Assembly: GCA_015680685.1 (NCBI GenBank)
Contig: MNCI01005364.1
Span: forward strand, 272,980-336,979
Length of the DNA: 64,000 bases
Direction: 5' to 3'
DNA from: Gnetum montanum
Lineage: Eukaryota > Streptophyta > Gnetopsida > Gnetales > Gnetaceae
Position 1 is the first letter of the stretch. Each line of letters begins with the position of its first letter. A program made the translations under genes and the position numbers. Below, piece after piece: positions 11,001 through 22,880 of the stretch. Under the pieces are notes generated by a model, which made no database searches, was not told the origin of the DNA, and worked only from the letters and a program-made list of their open reading frames with translations.

Positions 11001-11735
11001 ATGAAGAAAAGACCTTTCTTTAGAACCAACAGACCAACCAAGCCCTTGCAATCACAAGTGGCTAATTCCTTAGATGCCTTAGTATCAATCAAAACTTCGG
11101 AGCCTCCTTCAACTCAACCACCGCACTCAACGCATACAGTCATGCTAATACATACCGTCATTGATTGGATCAAAGTTGGCCGCCTTCTTAGGAAATTCTT
11201 TGATCCTGGGAGTCCTATGATATACTTACAAATCAGTAGAAATGCACTATGCAAGACTCTTTTGGATTTAGGTTCTAGTGTCAACTTGATTTCTCAAGAA
11301 ATGTATAAGGCCTAGAACCTGCCTCTATTGAAAAAGAGCAACATCCATCTAGAGTTGGCCATCCAGTCCATCACTATCCCATTGGGATTGGTGGAAGACA
11401 TTGTTACCACTATTTGTGGATGGTTGTATCCAACTAACGCCCTAGTGATTTAGGTAAACAATGGTAAGGGGGACTTCCCAATCATAATGAAAAGAGCATG
11501 GCTAAGCACCATTGATGCATGCCTAGGAATCTACAATATTTCCTTAGAAATATCAAAGGAAAATACATTCAAAAAGATCAAGAAGAAGAAAGTTCTGTGC
11601 ATCACATACAATGACATAGGGTGTAATTGCATGCAAAGGTCTTGGTTTGTGCAAATTTTAACATTGCATACATGCAATCAGTGTGCACAAATGATCAACA
11701 TACAAACATGCTTGTATGCAATAGCCACACAATAG
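11001..11735 (+). pseudogene. Aspartic protease region of element B
   Basis: Pepsin-type protease that would cut the Gag-Pol precursor. The catalytic motif LLDLGSSVNLIS lies at about 11260; Athila-group proteases have DLGA here in place of DSGA. It is followed by LxLA...SITIPLGLVEDI and the hydrophobic CLGI segment, as in D (50940-51425), which keeps the same blocks. Basic runs (KKIKKKK) and a Cys-rich patch (HTCNQCAQ) lie downstream. There are stops after MYKA and in the middle of the domain. Confidence 0.72.
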
Positions 11736-12023
11736 GAAGGCACCCAGTGGCTGATAGCTGATCAAGAAAGTAGTTCAATTATATGCATGGAACCAACTGA
11801 GGGTTTGACTTGTGCTTACATCGATAGCATAGATGCATTAGAGCAAGTTGACTACCAACTTCCAAGTCTTAACCTTGAAAATGTCAACTGGGGGAAGTTG
11901 GAAATCCCTGAGAAATTTAAGCAGGAGCCCCTCCAGCTAAAATCTTTGCCCATCGGTATGGAATACATGTTCCTTAAAAATAGAAAACTAGTAATTATCA
12001 ATGGTAAGATTTCTCCTCAATAG
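11736..12023 (+). pseudogene. Linker between protease and reverse transcriptase, element B
   Basis: A 78-codon open stretch (11787-12023) with CAYIDSIDALEQ and a segment of the LPxGMEYMFLK type, which precedes the reverse transcriptase in Athila-group polyproteins. D has the first half (51540-51690) and then loses the rest together with pol. Confidence 0.55.
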
Positions 12024-12900
12024 AAAGAAGAATTGCTAAAGGTAATCAATAGATGGTTAAAAGCCTTTGCTTGGTCATATTCCAAATTAACTGGAACAGA
12101 TCCTAGGATATTCTAACATAGGATTTACATCAACCCCTCCATGAATCCTCGAAGACAACCATAGAGGCATTTGAATCCAAAGCTAAAGTAAGTAGTCAAA
12201 GAAGAAATTGAATAGCTTCTCAAGGCTAGGTTCATATACCCCATTGCTGATAGCAAATGGGTTAGCCCCATAGTTATTGTGCCTAAAAAGGGAGGCAAAT
12301 GGATGGTGTGCATAGATTTTAGGCTAATGAATGTGGCAACATTCAAAGATCACTTTCCATTGCCATTTGTTGACCAAGTCTTAGACACCATCATAGGGCA
12401 TTGCTACTACAGTTTTCTGGATGGATATAGTGGATATAATCAAATAAAAATAGCCCTAGAAGACCAAGCCAAGACTATGTTCACTAGTCCTTGGGGAATG
12501 TTTACAAACAAAAAATGCCATTTGGCTTATGCAATACCCCTACAACATTTCAATGACTAGTTCTAAGCATCTTCCAACAAAAAATAGGAAATGATGTAGA
12601 AGTCTTTATGTATGATTTCTCCACCTATGAAGCAAACTTTGATCAAGCCTTGGACCAGTTGGAGCAAGTGTTAAAAATATGTGTAGAAACCAATTTGAGG
12701 CTCAACTGGCAAAAAAGCCATTTGATGGTCTAAGAAGGCGTAGTACTAGGGCACAAAATCTCACACACATGGATTCAGGTAGATCTAGAAAAAATTAGAA
12801 TTATCCAAGGAATTACCCATCAACTGGAAATTGTTAAAGATATTCAATCATTCCTTGGACATACTGGCTACTATAGGAGATTTATTGAGAACTTTTCAAA
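12024..12900 (+). pseudogene. Reverse transcriptase of element B
   Basis: RNA-dependent DNA polymerase. Visible blocks in order: the thumb/finger approach (EELLKVINRW...AFAWS), KARFIYPIADSKWVSPIVIV, the PKKGGKWMVCIDFRLMN block, FPLPFVDQVLD, the substrate motif DGYSGYNQIKIA and TSPWGMF. The catalytic YMDD-like box near 12608 reads FMYDFS, so the first of the two metal-binding Asp residues is now Tyr. GHKIS and FLGHTGYYRRFIENFS follow in another frame. Stops and at least two frameshifts make it inactive. Confidence 0.85.
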
Positions 12901-12984
12901 GGTTGCCAAACCATTGGTGGAATTGACAAAAAAGGACGTACCTTTCGAGTGGACCAGGGAATGAAAATTAGCTTTCCAAACTCT

Positions 12985-13410
12985 AAAATAGAAGCTAGTA
13001 GAAACACCCACTCTACAAGCTCCTGACTAGTCCAAATCATTCCATATCATGACTGATGCATCCACCTATGCTTTAGGAGTTGTACTTACATAGTTAGATG
13101 ACCAGAAGCATCCTTATTACATCCACTATGCAAGTAGAAGTATCGTTGGTGCACAACTTAACTACACTACCACAGAGAAGGAATTAATGGCTATAGTGTT
13201 TGCACTAGAAAATTTTAGATACTATGTATTGGGATATAAAGTATATATACATACTGATCATAGTGCAATCCAGTTCCTCATGAATAAGCCAATGGTAAGC
13301 CCTCGTATCATATAATGGCTTGTAATCTTATAAGAGTTTGATTTAACGATGATCGATCACAAGGGCACTGAGAATGTAGTTGTTGATCATTTATCTTGGT
13401 TGTGATGGGA
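12985..13410 (+). pseudogene. RNase H of element B
   Basis: Degrades the RNA strand of the RNA-DNA hybrid. FHIMTDASTYALGVVL (about 13045) carries the first catalytic Asp, TEKELMAIVFAL (about 13170) the Glu, and IHTDHSAIQFLM (about 13250) the next Asp. The end, DHKGTENVVVDHLSWL (about 13360), matches the usual close HxxGxxNxxADxLSR. Several stops. No second, archaeal-type RNase H is seen, which sets it apart from E. Confidence 0.82.
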
Positions 13411-13479
13411 TAATAAGGAGAATGAGTATCCAATTTCTAATCATTTCCCTGATGAATTTGTCTTTGCTGGTGTAGTGAA

Positions 13480-14475
13480 TAATCAATCACCCACGGAGAT
13501 AAACTGGTATAGTAGCATTTTTACCTATCTCCTCACCCAAGAAACACCACAAGAGTTAAACATTAAGAAGAAACAATAGTTTCTTCACTGAGCTAAGTAC
13601 TTTATGAAGATTAATGGGAAACTTTACAAAGTGTGTCCTAATGGCTTGGTTTGATGGTGTGTTCCTGATATAGATTAATTGCAAGTTCTCCAAGATGCAC
13701 ATGAGGGTCCTTGTGGGGGTCATTATGCTGGGAGATGAAACACCATCAAGATCTTTCTTGTAGGATATTATTGGCCTACATTATTATAAGACACCCATTA
13801 ATTCATCCAATCTTGTAAGCACTATCAACATGATAGTGGAATGACTACTAGAATGGAGGATTCGCAACAATGGATCCGATCGTTAGAACCATTCGACATT
13901 TTGGGAATTGATTTTATGGGGCCAATTACACCAATGTCGAATGGAAAAGCCTATATCATTGTTGCTATTGATTACCTAACTAAATGGGAAAAAGTAGCTG
14001 CTGTTAAGGATTGTACATCATCTATAGCTGGACGATTTGTTCAAAAAAAAAATCATAAACAAGTTTGGTATGCCTCGCACAATTATTTTAGACAATGGTA
14101 CCCACTTCATAGATGTAACTTTTCAGAAATTAATGAAACACTTAGGGGTTAACCATAAATTGACTACACCATACCACCCCCAAGCGAACGGTCAAGCAGA
14201 AGTCACCAACAGGGAGATTACAAAGATATTGACAAGAACTATTAACAAGTTTAGGTGAGATTGGGCTACTAAATTGAATGATGCTCTTTGGGCATACTAC
14301 TCCATAAGGAAACTCCCTATAGGCTACTCTCCCTATGAGTTAGTGTACGGTAAATTACCAACGCTTCCCATTCAAACTGCGCTTTGTACACTATCCATGG
14401 CATGTGACCTCAACCTTGACCTTGATCTAGCATAGAAACATTCGTTAGTAACCCTTAACTTGCTAGATGAAAACT
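13480..14475 (+). pseudogene. Integrase of element B
   Basis: Inserts the cDNA copy into the host chromosome. The HHCC zinc domain lies at about 13695-13830 (HEGPCGGHYAG, GYYWPTLL, CKHYQ); the second Cys of its final CxxC is lost. Catalytic core: Asp in GIDFMGP (13909), Asp in LDNGTHF (about 14090) and Glu in VTNREI (about 14210). A frameshift at the A-run 14041-14050 separates the first Asp from the rest. PYELVYGK closes the core. Confidence 0.85.
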
Positions 14476-14477
14476 AA

Positions 14478-14729
14478 CTAGCTACACTATCATTTAACAA
14501 GTTGCACAAGGCATTCAATAAACAATGTCATAACCCAAGGATTAAGAAAGTTAAATATCAACTGGGAGATAAGATTCTCTATTGGAATCCCACACATGTA
14601 CCACAATGTACTAAATTTCAAACATTATGGGAAGGACCTTATATTATTTGTGCAACTTTTTCTTCAGGGGCCATGACAATATACAAACCTGAGAGCCCAA
14701 ATAAGAAACTGTTGATCAACATACAATAA
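14478..14729 (+). pseudogene. C-terminal tail of integrase, element B
   Basis: Encodes KYQLGDKILYWN...LWEGPYII, the SH3-like GPF/Y module at the end of Gypsy integrases (YQVGDKVLL and WxGPYxV patterns). No chromodomain follows, as expected for the Athila/Tat group. The reading stops at 14727, where the long non-coding 3' region begins. A single N stands at 14776. Confidence 0.72.
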
Positions 14730-16437
14730 ACCAAACCTTTCCATGAGCCTAGGACAACCAGTACACATGCTACCTNTTGGTAAAACAAGCAATGAGTCCA
14801 TGCCATCCATTCATCAACAATATGGTCTCCTTTGACTTGGAACTGTACATTCCATTTTTTCTAGGTAAACTTGTTAATGAATTGGTAGCTGGGTATTTTT
14901 CAAAGCAAGAAAAGACTCAAAGGATGAAAAGGGTGTGACTTCAAGGGGATTCAATACATTTTTGCTAGCCATTCTCTTAGGTGTTTGGATACTTGTTTCT
15001 TGGGTTTTCCGCCATTCTAACATTGTTCAAAAATCAGGAAATTGAGTGAATAAAAATAAGTCTTTGCATGGTGTGATTCTCACGCAAAAAAAAAAGAGGA
15101 GAAATGTGAGAATTCAAAGCATATCCCTTAGAAATAATAAAGCAATATGAGCTACAAGCATTGGTTATGAAACTAGAAAGACATGTTACCCATGCTTGAA
15201 GGTTCCCTCTAACTAAGGCCCTTTCTCACTTCGTGCTTCTCCATCTCGCTCTCCTTGGGATGGTGGTCACTCTCTGTGAAGGCATTCTTGGTGGTTCAAA
15301 AGGATGGATTGGCTAGGTGTATTGATGTGAGGTCACTAAATGTGGTTGGTTTGAGTCTAGATTTGGGATGAAGTTCTACTCAGTCATCTTAACTATGAAA
15401 TACACAAGGGGCTTTACACAACCTTGTTCTTGAGATTCCATTCCATTCTCTCCTCTCCATCTTTCTTCCCATTTTCCACCTCATTCTAAATTTTATCATT
15501 AGTATATTCTAGGTTGATGCATTATTTTTCTTTGGTGAATTCTTGTGGGTAAATTTTTAACTCTTACTTCCAAATGACATTCCTAGAGCCTACAAACTAT
15601 TTGGTTTGTGAGTCTATCAGGGCATAAAAGGCATGAGCCTGCTTTGGGGAGGACCCACTAGCATTTCTTTTTGGTGCAATTGTTAAGTTATTTTTCTTAA
15701 AACATTTGTTGCAATCAATCATCTCTTGTTTCATCCCTATCCATGACATCCATTTTATTGGCGTTGCCATTGTTATTTTTTTCCATATTTCTTGTTCCTC
15801 ATATTTTTTCATCTTATAGCTACTGGAGGTTCACTCTTAGTTGTGGGGGCTCTGGCACAAATTTTTCAATTTTCTCCATTTTACTATTCACCTAACTCCT
15901 ACACCTTGGATAGTCACCTATGATAAATATTTGAACCAGTTTCTACCATAACCACAACTTAGCCAATGTGCTTCATATTGAGGCAAGGTATCAACTGCAT
16001 TATGGTTTATCTATCCTTGCTCATTTGTAACTATGTTGTATGTGCAGATGGTGATCATACAAACAATGGACTGCGCTTGGAGGAAGCACTCAGGATGGAC
16101 CAGAACTAAAGCATTTATGAAAAGAGCAAGTCTGGTGTCATGGCTATGGATAAACAATGGAAGGTGCAATCTTAGCATTGGCAGCAGCACGCTTCATTTT
16201 CTTTCTCTCTCTTTCTCTACAAGCTTCCAAATAAAGGCTTGGATGTCATTTATGTACGAGTGTTCACCACAATGGTCATGAACACTAATGTTGTAATATG
16301 CTTATTGATCCATTCATTGGGCATGTTGAGTCTATCATCCCATTCCATCGTTAATTGTCAATTAGTCAATAATCCCATACCTTCCCAATATTTTGTAAGG
16401 AACTTGAGGACGAGTTTTCATTTAATCATGGGAGGTA
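14730..16437 (+). other. 3' region of element B with intron-like remnant
   Basis: 1.7 kb without pol homology, shared with A, C and D. GGAG|GTTCAC (15829) and TATGTGCAG|ATGG (16047/16048) stand at the places of the donor and acceptor of C. Behind the acceptor is a short Trp-rich reading (WRKHSGWTRTK, RCNLSIGSS), also present in D. The purine tract GGGAGG (16430-16435) precedes the LTR. The antisense ORF at 15597-15812 matches one in A. Confidence 0.6.
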
Positions 16438-17363
16438 TGATGAGAGTGGTTACTATAGTAGTTATTTTAATTATTAGAGTGGTACCTCTAGCGGTTACTC
16501 TAGTAGTTACTCTAATTATTAGAGTGGTTACTCTAGCGGTTACTTTAGCAGTTATTCTAATTATTAGAGCAGTTACTCTAATTATTAGAGTAGTTTCTCC
16601 CAAGCCTATAAATACAGTGCCTAGGCACACAATTGGAGGAAGTCTTTTAGCAGTTAAGTAGTAAAACTCTTGTATTCTATTTGAAAGTTAGAGTATTTTC
16701 CAAGTGCCCATAGCAAGAGCTCTAAGTGCGGACAGATCTTTATTCAAGCATTGTGTACCTAAGCACATCTTGTGTACAGCAATAAAGACAAACTCTTTGA
16801 TTCATCTTTGCAACACTTGAGATTTTTTTTTAGGAAATTCTTTTATTTTATTTTCTTATTCATTTATTTTATTTTATGCACTTTACGTTTATGTTATTAG
16901 CACAATAATTCATTTTGATCAATTAAGAAAATCATTAAATTACACAAGCACAACCACTTCGAGCATGCGTGTAACGCTTGGTAACCTAGTAACAATTAGT
17001 GTTTGGTAATCCCAGCAGTGTTGCACTGGTTCAAGATGTGTACAACAAGGGGGAACAGTTGTTGGTGTTAGGATTAGTTAGAACTTAGTTAATGAGTAGT
17101 TAAGTTAAATTAGTCACTTAATTACCTCTCTCTTTCCCTACTAGTGTAGGACATAAAAACATAAAAGCTATAAAAATAATATGCCTCAAGCTTACTTAAC
17201 CATACAATCGTGACATACAGGTAAGCTTGGGAAGACAATGATCAACCAACCCATCCTTGTTCCACAAGGGTGCATAAGCACTTAGTCATTGGAATTTGAT
17301 CGGATCGGGCATGAAATGCTCGTATTCTTATGGTTGAGCATAGGGGTACCTTGTCGCTCATCA
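16438..17363 (+). repeat. 3' LTR of element B
   Basis: TGATGAG...CTCATCA termini; TATA box at 16606; hairpin at 17187-17229. Its U3 array is about 80 bases shorter than that of the 5' LTR. By eye the downstream parts differ at several bases per 100, so the insertion is old. Confidence 0.92.
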
Positions 17364-17368
17364 AACAT

Positions 17369-18770
17369 TGAAGAAAAAATTCTTAAAGCAAACACCTCTA
17401 CTACCAAAGAATTCAAACCAAAATTAGAATAGGCTCATAAGCTTTTCCAAAAAATATCCATAGAGTGTCTGCTCGATCCAAGTAGACTCCAAAATTGGGC
17501 TAACAGTAGACTTAGTATTGTCATAGGAGAAATGTATACAAGTCATCAAACTTTCTTCAAAACACATGAAAAATGAAAAAAATCACACAAAAAATTAGAA
17601 AATTAGAAAAGAAATGGATTCCAAAAGAAACTACTTTAGGGTATTCCCCTAACTTGAATTATAGAACAAATGCAGATTCTCTAGGTTCACAAACTTATAA
17701 ACCAAGGTATATTAAAGAATAGAAAGGGAGATCTAGGATTAATACAAATGCAAAATCTTCCATGGTAGTCGACTTAGATGACAATAAAACCTAGTTAGAT
17801 TTAGAGGAGGAAAACCAAGTAAAAAATATTGAAATACATACACAAGCACCAAAAAAATATCAGCAAATATTAATAAGATTACTTAGTAAATGCGATCCTA
17901 ACTTTAGTATGGATAAATGATCATTTGCTAAAAGACAAGCTATCATTAATAGAATCATAGGATTTATTGATAATCAAGTTATTCTAGATAAAAAGATAGT
18001 AAAGCATGTCATACAAAACTGTGCATTTAACTTTGTAGGTAACTTGCATAGATGGTAGAACCAAATTGATGCAGATATAAAATGAAAGGTACTGTTAGGA
18101 TTTTCGATCTTGTTTGTTAATGCTATTACAAATGAATTTCTAGGAAATAAAGATAATTATATAGATTTATGTAGAGAGATGTATTTTGTAGCTAGATTAA
18201 CTAGAATACAAGATATCCATCTTCTCCTAGATCAGATGGAAGAATGATATTATACGAGTAAATTAACACATGATAGAGCCACCAAAGAACATCATTTAGG
18301 AGCTCTACCTTCATCCTTTAATGAAAAATACAAACAAAAAATAAAATATAGAAATAAGACTTTAGATGACATGAGTTTTAGCTACATTAGACAACTTATC
18401 GAAGATGTTAACTAAGAACTCAGTCATGATATCATTGCCCAATCAATTATGAAACAAATTAATTATAAATTAGGTAAATAATTTTGTAAAAGTATTTGTC
18501 TTGAAGACTAGTGGAAGTCTCAAAAATGGACTACTAAAGAAAAGACTTGCTATTTTGTAAAATAACAAAATAGATCTTATAACCCCAAAAGATCTTTTAG
18601 AAAATGATAGGCTTGGGAACGAAAACCTTCGACACAACATTCTTTCCCTTTAAGAGGAATGTTCAAATGGAGAAAGCAAAAACTTCCAAAAGGAAACATT
18701 AAATGTTTTCTATGTCAAGGTAACCACTTTGCTCGTAACTATCCTTAGAAAGATAAATATTCCATATAAG
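17369..18770 (+). pseudogene. Coat-protein-like region of the pararetrovirus
   Basis: The caulimovirid coat protein assembles the capsid and binds nucleic acid through a zinc knuckle. A decayed reading runs from NIEEKIL through several helical, Lys/Glu-rich stretches to a basic segment (18540-18700, many Lys/Arg) and then CFLCQGNHFARNYP at 18703-18744. The box has CX2C but only three residues before the His, and Tyr where the last Cys should be, so it is a damaged CX2CX4HX4C. The basic-then-knuckle layout is the usual coat-protein end in this family. At least ten stops. Confidence 0.68.
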
Positions 18771-18820
18771 TAAATTTTATTGAATATTATAATTTATCTA
18801 AGCAATATTATGATTTTACA

Positions 18821-19141
18821 TTGAATCCAACTATAGAATTCGAACCTGAAGATATTTACATCAAATTTGATGAATACTTTGATTATACTATTAGTGATCC
18901 AGAACCCTCTTTTTTTGATGGGGGGAAAGGAGATGATGATAGTGACTCTAATGTAATCTATTGCCATATGAATCATAGACACAATCAATGCCCTTTTAGG
19001 CACATAGACATGCAAAGGCCTCATTCTCTAAGATCATCACGATTCATCACTATTTTAGAACCTGTAAAACTAGAAAAAGAAAATCCTTTTGATACTAGCT
19101 TAATGGATCCTGTAGATCACACCTATAGGATCATAAAATAA
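18821..19141 (+). pseudogene. Acidic linker ORF between coat protein and protease
   Basis: An open stretch of 106 codons. The first half is strongly acidic with many Tyr (EFEPEDIYIKFDEYFDY, then GDDDSDS). The second half has a Cys/His group, YCHMNHRHNQCPFRH, that could bind a metal. Downstream to 19500 the frame continues with stops and is Glu/Lys-rich, probably coiled coil. I do not recognise the segment; acidic stretches flank coat proteins in several caulimovirids. Confidence 0.5.
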
Positions 19142-19499
19142 TAGCTACATAAGTTACAAAGCTAATTAATTGAATAATCCAGAGATGACATAAATAAAAT
19201 TATGTCATTAAAAATAAAAATAAAAGAAAAGACTAAGGAGCTAGAGGAGCAAAGGTATTTTATTGAAGAATAATGGTTCAAGTATTGTGACTCTCATCCT
19301 TAGGAAACACAACTAGCCTTAGAGCCTACAGAGCAAAGTAAATAAGAACCTAGTAGTGAGCATGAGAAGACTCCTACTAAAATTCCATTATTAGATGAAT
19401 CCATATTGAGAACACAAGAGTTTTCTTAGTTAGGAAGATTCATACAATGGGCATTTGATGAAGTTGCTAAATTGGAAAAAATAGAAGAAAGCTTCCAAA

Positions 19500-21410
19500 G
19501 ACCGTAGTATCAGGAAGAATTGCAAGCTATGCTTGTTAATCTGATTAACAATAATAGACTAACTACGTTACCTATTTCTAAGCCTTACCACATAGATAGT
19601 TTTAATCCTTACCTCATAGATTCTCTTATTAACAGTGGAGCAGAAGTCTCATTAACCATATAAAATATAATCCCATCCCACTTTTGAGAAAAAAGAAGAA
19701 GAAACATATGTCACCTTTAATACCCAAAAGGTACCTATGGAATTCAAGGCCATAATCCCTATAAAAAATCATGAGGGCCAAATTCTTAAATTAGAGGATT
19801 GCCACTATGATATAAGATCTTAAGATCTCTTAATTTGCATTGATAATTTAGAAGCATTAGAACCTTCAAGATAGGTAGAATTTATATTCTATTAGGGAAT
19901 AGTAAATTATATAGACAAAGCTCTTATAAAAGTAGGTTCCAAAAAGACATAGAACCTAAGCTCAGAAGAACACAATGGGTAGTTAACAAACAATGTAGAA
20001 AAGCTCAAAGACCACAATTCAGACAAATACAACTGCATCTACTAGAATTAGCTAATGACGATTCCATTATCTTCAGGAATAAAAAAGAACATTGGTGTAG
20101 TATTGAGTTAAAAGATAACATCAAAATAAAATCAAAAGCACATGATATAGGTATGCCTCCATCTTTAAAGAAGGAATGCAAAAAGAAAATCTAGATGTTT
20201 CTAGACAAAAAATTAATACAACCTAGCACTAGCATGTTTTCCTGTGCAACATTTTATGTTAACAAATGAGCTGAAGAAGTATGAGGAAAACATAGACTTG
20301 TAGTTAATGATAAGCCTCTTAATGATTTAATTAAGCCACTCCAACATCAAATACCAAACAAAGACAACCTCTTCCAAAGGCTACTACATACTAATGTATA
20401 CTTAAAATTTGATCTAAAATATGGTTTCTAGTAGATATAGGTCAATACATAGGATAGATGGAAACTAACCTTCACTATTCTAGGTGGTCTTTATGAATGG
20501 ACTGTCTTACCATTTGGAATCAAAACAACACCGTTGATTTTCCAACGATTATGGATGGGGTCTTTGGACAGTATCCCTTCATAATGGTATATATCAAAGA
20601 TATTCTGGTAATTAGTAAAACCCCTCAACAACACCTAGAACACTTTGAAATTTTTCGAACGGTCATTGATGAGAACAGATTAGTACTATCACCTACAAAA
20701 ATGCAAATAGCAAAATATAGCATTGAATTTCTAGGACTTTAAATTACCTAAGGAATCATACCCTTGCAAAACCACATACTTGAATCTATAAAAGTTTTTA
20801 CTAATGAACTTAAAGATAATACTTAGCTTCAATGATTTTTAAGGTGTATGAATTATGTTTCAGGTTTCTATAAGCATCTTGCTTAAGATAGAAAACTTTT
20901 AAATGAGAACCTAGGCCTAAATCCAGTCCCATGGTCTTTAGAACATATGCAAACTATCTCACATATTAAACAATAATGTTCTAATCTACCAAATCTCCAA
21001 CTTCCCTCAGAGGAAAGAATTATAGAAATAGATGCATCATATGAGTTTTGAGGTGCAGTCCTAAAAGAAAAAAAGAAGAATGTGGTAAGAATTTGCATGT
21101 ATGCTTCAGGAAAATTCAATGAATCCTAGCAGAATCATCATAGTACCCATCAAGAGCTCTTGGATATAGTAAAATGTATAGATAAATTTACATTATTTCT
21201 CCAGAATATGCATTTTATTATTCAAAGTGATTTAAAACATTTTAACAAATATTTTAACACTAAATCCCTAACCAAGGTAGCTCACACCCGTCTAATCTAA
21301 TGGGCTTTATACCTTGCAAACTTTGATTTTAATATTAAATACATAGATGATAAGAAAAATACTTTAGCAAATTTCTGAACTAAAGAATTTCAACTTTCTG
21401 CTTAAATATG
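19500..21410 (+). pseudogene. Protease, reverse transcriptase and RNase H of the pararetrovirus
   Basis: Replication polyprotein. The protease box near 19625 reads LINSGAEVSL: Asn replaces the catalytic Asp. Reverse transcriptase: GKHRLVVNDKPLN (about 20285), YLKFDLKYGF (about 20400), YEWTVLPFGIK (about 20493), then VYIKDILVISK (about 20590), where YIDD has become YIKD. A one-base frameshift near 20547 divides the last two. NYVSGFYKHLA and NPVPW (about 20850-20930) are the caulimovirid connection. RNase H: IEIDAS (about 21025), HQELLDIVKCI and IIQSDLKHF (about 21215). Three catalytic losses plus stops: not functional. Confidence 0.82.
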
Positions 21411-21562
21411 TATGATACAACTAAATAAATTATATTTTTCTATTGTAGATATTTTAGAAGTAGAAGGATGGGTTCTTAGATTATCTTGTCTTATCCAATC
21501 CTAAAGGGTTAGAGAATCTTTTATGTTAGTATTAGAACAAGAATAGATTAGGACATTCCACA

Positions 21563-22245
21563 TGGATACCTTTTATGGTTTTCTTAGGATTTTGATAGAT
21601 CAAGCTCCATATTCAAAAATTAAAATAAAGAACATGGTTCCATGCCTTCAGGGTTTTCCTTAAATTCCTACTTCCACTTTTGTGGAGATGTGCCAACTCA
21701 ATTTTAACTATCATACACCTTTCCATCTCTTAAATTGGCCATATTACCAACCAAGCCCTTACCATGTTTTTAAAATTGATATTAATCCTTTGTGTGATTT
21801 CTATCTTGATGAAATTTTTTGAACTTGGTGGGGAAAATTTGGTCATGCTCCTCAAACCTATCTTGATTCCTATCCTTGGCATCTCTTCCAACAAAGAAAT
21901 GAGTACCATGGAGACTATGTATATCATGGAAATTACCATGCTAGAAGATGGCATTTTGTAGAATATGGTACATCTTCATACTATTTATTAATTACTCTTA
22001 TCAAGAAAAGAGTTAATTGGAATCAGCCATGGGAATAAGCCTTCTATCAAGACATGTATACTAGTAATGTCCATGATATCATTACATGTTGTTAGTAGTA
22101 GAATAGGTCATCTCGAAATATCAATATTCAAAGTTTTGATTCAAGGATCCCACATCATTAATGACATGGAGCCTGAGAAGTAGCTAAATATCTCCTTGGA
22201 GAACCACAATCTCCCCCTTTGTCAGAGGTATCTGATCCTGAATTG
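21563..22245 (+). pseudogene. Aromatic-rich ORF after RNase H, unknown function
   Basis: One frame with about six stops runs for some 225 codons. It is unusually rich in Tyr, Trp, His and Phe (for example LNWPYYQPSPYHVFKID, FYLDEIF, YHGDYVYHGNYHARRWHF) and ends in a Pro/Ser/Glu tail, GEPQSPPLSEVSDPEL, before a stop. In caulimovirids the position after RNase H holds either the end of the polyprotein or the inclusion-body/transactivator gene; I see no transactivator signature. It could instead be a lineage-specific domain. Confidence 0.5.
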
Positions 22246-22258
22246 TAAAGCAAGGCCA

Positions 22259-22874
22259 TGTTGTAAAAAGTTGTTGACCTTATTGATAAAGTAAATTCAT
22301 ATTGTACTGTAAAAGGTGTCAGCCATACTATTGGCCATATCCCAAGATAATATTCTTATCTTATCTTTTAAGGGTTAGTGCTAGTGCTTTGTGTGTAAGC
22401 ATTCACTATGATAGTGGATTATGGATCATCATCCACTAGGATGATTCTCCTCCTCCTTCATATATAAGGAGGTTGTGTAAAGGCTAAGAGGCATCAGCTA
22501 GAGGGAGAGCAATTAGTTGTGCATTGTGCAAACCAAGCATCCCTTAGTCTCTTTTTCGTAAAGATACTCATCTTGCAAATCATCAATTTTTATTTTGGAG
22601 ACTAAAAAATTTTATGTAAAACTTCTTTTGCAAGACAAATTTGAATCATCACATAAATTCCAAATGTTCTAAAATTTTACAAACTTATAGATTATAGAAC
22701 AATCTTTTCAATAAGCTCAAGATCAACCTAAAACTCATTTGAATCATAGAGATCACAAGTTAAAAATTAGAAAAAATTATAGTTTTTTATAGCCAAACCA
22801 CCTGCATCATCCCATAGACTAGGGTGCTAAAAATTGAAAAAATAAAAAAAATTCTTTTCAAATTTCCTACAACA
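22259..22874 (+). repeat. 5' LTR of a Copia-type element
   Basis: TGTTGTA at the start and TACAACA at the end form a perfect 7-base inverted repeat, and a tRNA-Met primer site stands six bases after it. TATATAAGGAGG at 22459 is a strong TATA box. A pararetrovirus promoter is the alternative, since this follows the last viral ORF directly, but the inverted termini and the gag behind the primer site favour an LTR. Confidence 0.65.
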
Positions 22875-22880
22875 AAAAAG

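Larger units (their letters stand above)
7513..17363 (+). mobile_element. Element B: full-length Athila-like Ty3/Gypsy retrotransposon
   Basis: Both LTRs are complete (1006 and 926 bases) and flanked by the 5-base target duplication AACAT (7508-7512 and 17364-17368). The internal order is primer site, gag, protease, reverse transcriptase, RNase H, integrase, long 3' region and purine tract. The protease (DLGSSVNL) and primer site point to the Athila/Tat group. It is the only member of its family here with visible pol domains, but stops and frameshifts in every gene make it inactive. The target was the endogenous pararetrovirus. Confidence 0.92.
17369..22245 (+). mobile_element. Endogenous pararetrovirus (caulimovirid-like), main part
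   Basis: The order is coat-protein-like region with a Cys/His box, protease, reverse transcriptase and RNase H, then an unassigned C-terminal ORF. There is no integrase and no LTR of its own. The reverse transcriptase wording (GKHRLVVNDKPLN, YEWTVLPFGIK) is caulimovirid, not Gypsy. Dozens of stops and several frameshifts show an old, silent copy. It is a fossil relic of a DNA virus family with RNA intermediates; I cannot place the genus. Confidence 0.82.
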
